Assembly (NCBI GenBank): GCA_002453475.1
Contig: DKGY01000078.1
Span: 65,395 to 72,852 of the forward strand
Reading direction: 5' to 3'
Source: Clostridium sp. UBA6758
GTDB lineage: Bacteria > Bacillota > Clostridia > Clostridiales > Clostridiaceae
Length of the DNA: 7,458 bases
The notes beneath the pieces are model-generated. The model made no database searches, was not told where the DNA came from, and saw only the letters and a list, made by a program, of their open reading frames with translations. The first letter of the stretch is position 1. Each line of letters begins with the position of its first letter. The position numbers and the translations under genes were made by a program. Of the stretch, positions 4,371 through 7,458 are shown piece after piece.

Positions 4371-5162
4371 ATGAGTGATTTTAAAAAGGTAGATGTTAGA
4401 AATGCTGTTCGTAATAGTTATAAGAAGATAGCTATTGGGAATGTAAAAGAGGATGGATGCTGTGGTGGAAGTATTAGTCTTAAAAAATCTTCCATAGAGA
4501 TATCACGTAAAATTGGATATTCTGATGAAGAAATATCAAATGTTCCAGAGGGAGCTAATATGGGTCTAGGTTGTGGAAATCCTCAATTAATAGCTAATGT
4601 TAAAGAAGGCGAAACAGTTATAGACCTTGGAAGTGGAGGTGGATTTGATTGCTTTTTAGCTTCAAAGAAAGTTGGGCTTAAAGGATATATTATTGGAGTT
4701 GATATGACTCCAGAAATGATTAATAAGTCAAGAATTATGGCCAAGAAATATAGATATAGAAATGTAGACTTTAGATTAGGGGAAATTGAAAATCTCCCTG
4801 TAGCAGATAATACTGCAGATGTAATTATTTCAAATTGCGTTATAAATTTATCTCCAAATAAACAAAGGGTATATAATGAAGCCTATCGTGTATTAAAAAA
4901 AAGTGGTAGAGTTGCTATTTCTGATATAGTTCTTATTAGAGAATTAACCGAGGAAATGAAGCAAGATGAGAAGCTTTATTGCGGATGAGTTACTGGAGCA
5001 TCTTCAGTTGAAGAATTAAGATTATATTTAGAAAAGGCTGGGTTTAGTGATATTAGCATTGAAACTCAAGAAGTCTCAAAGGAATATGCTGAAAAATGGG
5101 CACATAACTTAAAAGTTGGAGAATATATTATGTCTGCATCAGTAAAAGCAACAAAATTATAA
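4371..5162 (+). CDS. arsM: arsenite S-adenosylmethionine methyltransferase, candidate selenoprotein (in-frame TGA at codon 206)
   Basis: ArsM methylates arsenite stepwise with S-adenosylmethionine. The SAM motif VIDLGSGGGFDCFLAS (about 83-98), VDMTPEM (110-116), the VPEGANMGLGCGNP block with C68 and SNCVINLSPNK with C156 identify the family. C68, C156 and a third cysteine bind arsenic. The third, in a CV(S/T)GA block 50 residues after C156 (as C156 and C206 in human AS3MT), is here a TGA codon (4986-4988) inside Cys-Gly-TGA-Val-Thr-Gly-Ala. The frame then stays open for 57 codons (VTGASSVEELRLYLEKAGF and onward) to TAA at 5160-5162, giving 263 residues, a normal length. Translation stopping at TGA would give 205 residues lacking an active-site ligand. 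The start has TAAGGAGG at 4356-4363. It is the last gene of the ars operon. Recoding as selenocysteine is inferred; a recent nonsense mutation or base error is the alternative. Confidence 0.85.
4986..5014 (+). promoter_or_regulatory. candidate bacterial SECIS hairpin after the arsM TGA
   Basis: After the TGA, TCTTC (5001-5005) and GAAGA (5010-5014) form a 5-bp stem with loop AGTT. The loop begins 17 bases after the TGA and has G in its second position, meeting the minimal bacterial SECIS rules (loop 16-37 bases from TGA, G in the first two loop bases). The stem is short and has no lower helix. The overlapping hairpin 4992-4998 / 5002-5008 (ACTGGAG / CTTCAGT, loop CAT) competes and lacks the loop G, so support is weak. 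Confidence 0.3.
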
Positions 5163-5263
5163 AATTCAACATATTACTTATATAATATAATTCATACTAT
5201 TTTCTCTATTTCACTGTTGCACTATATTCTTAAATGACGGATTTCTAATAAAATATATAAGAT

Positions 5264-5296
5264 GGCTTACCTCAAGGAGTGTAAGCCTTTATTATA
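5264..5296 (+). terminator. terminator of the ars operon
   Basis: GGCTTAC (5264-5270) pairs with GTAAGCC (5281-5287). An inner CTC/GAG extends the stem past a bulged T, with loop AAG, followed by TTTATTATAT. It lies about 100 bases after the full-length arsM TAA, with nothing else recognisable between. Confidence 0.7.
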
Positions 5297-5347
5297 TCCT
5301 ATGATTCTTTAGAAAGTTATATTTTACATTAATAAATACTATGCAAT

Positions 5348-5376
5348 TAGACATATATTTAAAATAATGATATAAT
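5348..5376 (+). promoter_or_regulatory. promoter of the PotD-like gene
   Basis: TAGACA (5348-5353), 17 bases, TATAAT (5371-5376): consensus -10 and a -35 with one mismatch in an AT-rich context, giving a leader of about 50 bases. Confidence 0.55.
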
Positions 5377-5433
5377 CCAAAAGAATATTTAAGAGTTAAA
5401 TAGCATATGGAATGATATGGAAGGAAGTGCAGT

Positions 5434-6489
5434 ATGAAGATATCATTTAAATTATTGAGTTTATCAATTTGTATGATAATAATGGCGGTATTATTTGTAG
5501 GATGTAGCAAAGATTCTTCTAAAGAAATAAGCTTTTTTAATTATGGTGAAAATATAGATGAGGAAACTATAAAAGAATTTGAGAAGGAATATGGTATAAA
5601 GGTTAATGTTGAAACCTTTGATGATATGGAAACCATGTATCAAAAGATTAGTAAGGGTGGAGTAAACTATGATGTTATATTAGTATCTGATGTTTTAATG
5701 CCTAGAATGATTAAAAATAAGTTTGTTCAAGAGTTAAATAAAGATAATATACCTAATATATCTCAAATGGATGAAGACTACTTAAATCTAGAAATAGATC
5801 CAGGTAATAAGTATTCAGTTCCTTATATGTTTGGAACAGTAGGACTTATTTATAATAAAGATGTGGTAACAGAAGAGGTAGATAGTTGGGATATATTATG
5901 GAATGAAAAGTATAAAGATAATATTTTTATGTTTGATACTTATAGAGATACCATAGGAGTAGCTTTGAAGAAGCTGGGATATTCTTTAAATTCAACTAAT
6001 GAAAAAGAGATTGAAGAAGCTAAAGAGTTACTATTAAATCAAAGAAAATTAGTAAATCCAGTATATGGTGTTGATAACGGAACTGTAATGATTCCAGCAG
6101 GGGAATCTGATATAAATATGATTTGGTCTGGAGAGGGGTTAAATCTTCAAGATGAGTATCCTAATTTAGTTTATGTAGTACCTAAGGAAGGAGCTAATTT
6201 CTGGATTGATAGCTTATGCATACCTCATAATGCTGAAAATGTTGAAGGAGCTGAAAAGTTCATAAATTTTGTAAGTGATAAGGAAAGTGCATTAAGAATA
6301 GCTGATGAAATCGGATATACAACTCCAAATAAAGAAGCAAGGCTAGAACAACCAGAGGAAGTTAGAAATAATCCTAATGCATATATGCCTAAAGAAATAA
6401 TGGATAGATGTGAAATCTATGCGGACTTCCCAAGTGATGTTAAAAAGGTATATGATGATGCATGGATACGTATAAAATCAAGTAATTAA
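5434..6489 (+). CDS. PotD-like ABC transporter substrate-binding lipoprotein
   Basis: A 351-residue extracytoplasmic binding protein of the PotD/PotF (spermidine/putrescine) family. Residues 1-23 are a lysine-led hydrophobic signal peptide ending in LFVGC, with C24 as the predicted lipidation site, so it should be anchored outside the membrane. The mature part has the family blocks FFNYGENIDEE, YSVPYMFGTVGLIYNK, DSWDILWNEKY, MIWSGEG, VPKEGANFWIDSL and IGYTTPN. W231, W257 and D259 match polyamine contacts W229, W255 and D257 of E. coli PotD, but W34, Y37, Y85 and D168 appear changed to Tyr, Asn, Val and Thr, so the ligand may not be spermidine. It stands alone: no potA, potB or potC in the window. 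AAGGAAG at 5421-5427 supports the start. It has its own promoter and terminator. Confidence 0.88.
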   Translation: MKISFKLLSLSICMIIMAVLFVGCSKDSSKEISFFNYGENIDEETIKEFEKEYGIKVNVETFDDMETMYQKISKGGVNYDVILVSDVLMPRMIKNKFVQELNKDNIPNISQMDEDYLNLEIDPGNKYSVPYMFGTVGLIYNKDVVTEEVDSWDILWNEKYKDNIFMFDTYRDTIGVALKKLGYSLNSTNEKEIEEAKELLLNQRKLVNPVYGVDNGTVMIPAGESDINMIWSGEGLNLQDEYPNLVYVVPKEGANFWIDSLCIPHNAENVEGAEKFINFVSDKESALRIADEIGYTTPNKEARLEQPEEVRNNPNAYMPKEIMDRCEIYADFPSDVKKVYDDAWIRIKSSN

Positions 6490-6527
6490 AAATTATTCTA
6501 TAGATATTATATAATAATTATCCAAAT

Positions 6528-6562
6528 AAAAATGCTTAGTGAGTCGACACTAAGCATTTTTT
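6528..6562. terminator. bidirectional terminator between convergent genes
   Basis: AAAAATGCTTAGTG (6528-6541) and CACTAAGCATTTTT (6548-6561) form a perfect 14-bp stem with loop AGTCGA. The A and T flanks give a T run on each strand, so it can end both the PotD-like gene and the minus-strand binding protein gene. Confidence 0.9.
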
Positions 6563-6567
6563 ACATT

Positions 6568-7458
6568 TTAGTTTTTAAATACTTCAGGATAGAAAGCCTT
6601 AGCCAATTTTTCTAAGCAATCGAAAGTTCTGTATCCATATCCCATAAGCTCAGTGTATTCAACAGAGACAATATTTTTATTTTTTATAGCTTCAACATTT
6701 TGAAGTGTAGGCTCTGCTAATATTCTATCTACGGCATCATTATCTACAATGGCATTTTTATTTGCTGTTACATAAACAATATGATCAGGGTTAGAAGAAA
6801 TTATATTTTCTAATGATATAGATCCACCTTTTGCAATAACGTTATCTGCATTCAATACATTTAACATTTCTTTTTGTAATGAAGCGTTAGCACCATAAGC
6901 TGTAAAGGATTCACCACTATAATTAACTATTAACATAACCTTTTTTCTTTCACCATTAGTTGAAACTTTTGATTTAATATTATCTAAGGAATCTTGTAGT
7001 GAGTCAGCTAATTTATTAGCTTTATCTTGAGCATCGAATATAGTACCTACATTTCTAACATCTTGAATAATTGTATCTAAAGAAATATCGGTATTCATTT
7101 TACTTGCTAACTGAACATAAGTATTAATTCCAACTTCATTTAGACCTGATATTGAACCATATCTATCATCTTTAAATGAAGCAGATCTTCCAATTACTAA
7201 ATCTGCACCTGAACCAACAACCACTTCTTTAGCAACATCACCTTTGTTAGCAATTGCAGGTATAGATTCGTAGTCTGCTTTTAAATTTTCTAACATAGGA
7301 GTATCCAAGTCACCTGTTCCAATTATAGAATCCTTTAACCCTAAAGTTAAAAGTAGTTCAGTTGAAGTTTGATTATTAGTTATAACTTTCTTTGGAGATT
7401 CATTAAAAGTCTGTTTGTATACATTTCCTTCAGAATCAAAAGCATCAAAGGTTATTGG
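6568..7458 (-). CDS. iron/siderophore-type ABC transporter substrate-binding protein, partial (5' end beyond window)
   Basis: The open frame covers 296 codons and runs off the right edge, so the start and any signal peptide are not visible; a TTG at 7308-7306 lies inside the domain and is not the start. The fold is the cluster of FepB/FhuD/BtuF binding proteins: SPKKVITNNQTSTELLLTLG and LKDSIIGTG match the opening of such domains. VGSGADLVIGR, a long central helix (about ISLDTIIQDVRNVGTIFDAQ), FTAYGANASLQKEMLNVLNA and SLENIISSNPDHIVYV follow in family order. These lipoproteins deliver ferric siderophores, haem or cobalamin to a BtuCD-like permease. The permease and ATPase genes are not in view and would lie to the right, upstream or downstream on other strands. 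The exact ligand cannot be assigned. It ends in TAA six bases from the shared terminator. Confidence 0.88.
   Translation of the reverse strand, partial: PITFDAFDSEGNVYKQTFNESPKKVITNNQTSTELLLTLGLKDSIIGTGDLDTPMLENLKADYESIPAIANKGDVAKEVVVGSGADLVIGRSASFKDDRYGSISGLNEVGINTYVQLASKMNTDISLDTIIQDVRNVGTIFDAQDKANKLADSLQDSLDNIKSKVSTNGERKKVMLIVNYSGESFTAYGANASLQKEMLNVLNADNVIAKGGSISLENIISSNPDHIVYVTANKNAIVDNDAVDRILAEPTLQNVEAIKNKNIVSVEYTELMGYGYRTFDCLEKLAKAFYPEVFKN

Noticed and set aside
4371..4988. Treating arsM as a complete 205-residue protein ending at the TGA
   Set aside because: It would lack the third arsenic ligand and the C-terminal part, while the next 57 codons in the same frame clearly continue the family sequence.
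4371..5162. TGA read as tryptophan (alternative genetic code)
   Set aside because: The other genes use TGG for Trp with no in-frame TGA, and a Trp would replace a conserved arsenic-binding cysteine.
6568..7308. Start of the iron-type binding protein at the TTG at 7308
   Set aside because: The frame is open and family-like for 50 more codons to the window edge (SPKKVITNNQTSTELLLTLG), so the true start lies outside.
1..7458. CRISPR array, tRNA or rRNA genes
   Set aside because: No regularly spaced direct repeats and no tRNA- or rRNA-like sequence were seen on either strand when reading by eye.

Overview
The window is very AT-rich, has strong GGAGG-type ribosome binding sites, short gene spacing and hairpin-plus-T terminators. 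Its gene families (HxlR/flavin reductase pair, MerR-GyrI regulator, thioredoxin-type ArsC, ArsM, PotD lipoprotein) point to a low-GC Firmicute, most likely a Clostridium or close relative. All eight intact genes end in TAA or TAG.

Layout: an HD-domain hydrolase gene (132-719) is followed by a terminator and the decayed end of an IS3-family insertion sequence (about 787-1241), whose transposase remnant carries a one-base frameshift. Next is a divergent redox pair: an HxlR repressor (1242-1583, minus) and a flavoprotein with an iron-sulfur-type cysteine motif (1703-2251, plus). They share a control region with a perfect TTGACA-N17-TATAAT promoter for hxlR overlapped by a palindrome. A stand-alone MerR-family multidrug-type regulator (2476-3285) follows, with a typical 19-bp-spacer MerR promoter and a possible internal start for its ligand-binding domain.

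The centre of interest is the arsenic operon arsR-arsC-arsM (3547-5162). It has a near-consensus promoter with a dyad operator, arsenate reduction by ArsC and arsenite methylation by ArsM, and no efflux pump in the window. The arsM frame holds an in-frame TGA at codon 206. It lies exactly at the third conserved arsenic-binding cysteine, 50 residues after the second (C156), and the frame stays open for 57 more well-conserved codons to a TAA. Either ArsM is a selenoprotein with a Cys-Gly-Sec motif, or a very recent nonsense mutation (or base error) hit that codon. A small hairpin downstream meets the minimal bacterial SECIS geometry but is weak and competes with another fold, so the sequence alone does not settle it.

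The right part holds a lone PotD-like substrate-binding lipoprotein (5434-6489). A shared bidirectional terminator separates it from a convergent, partial iron/siderophore-type substrate-binding protein (6568 to the right edge, minus).
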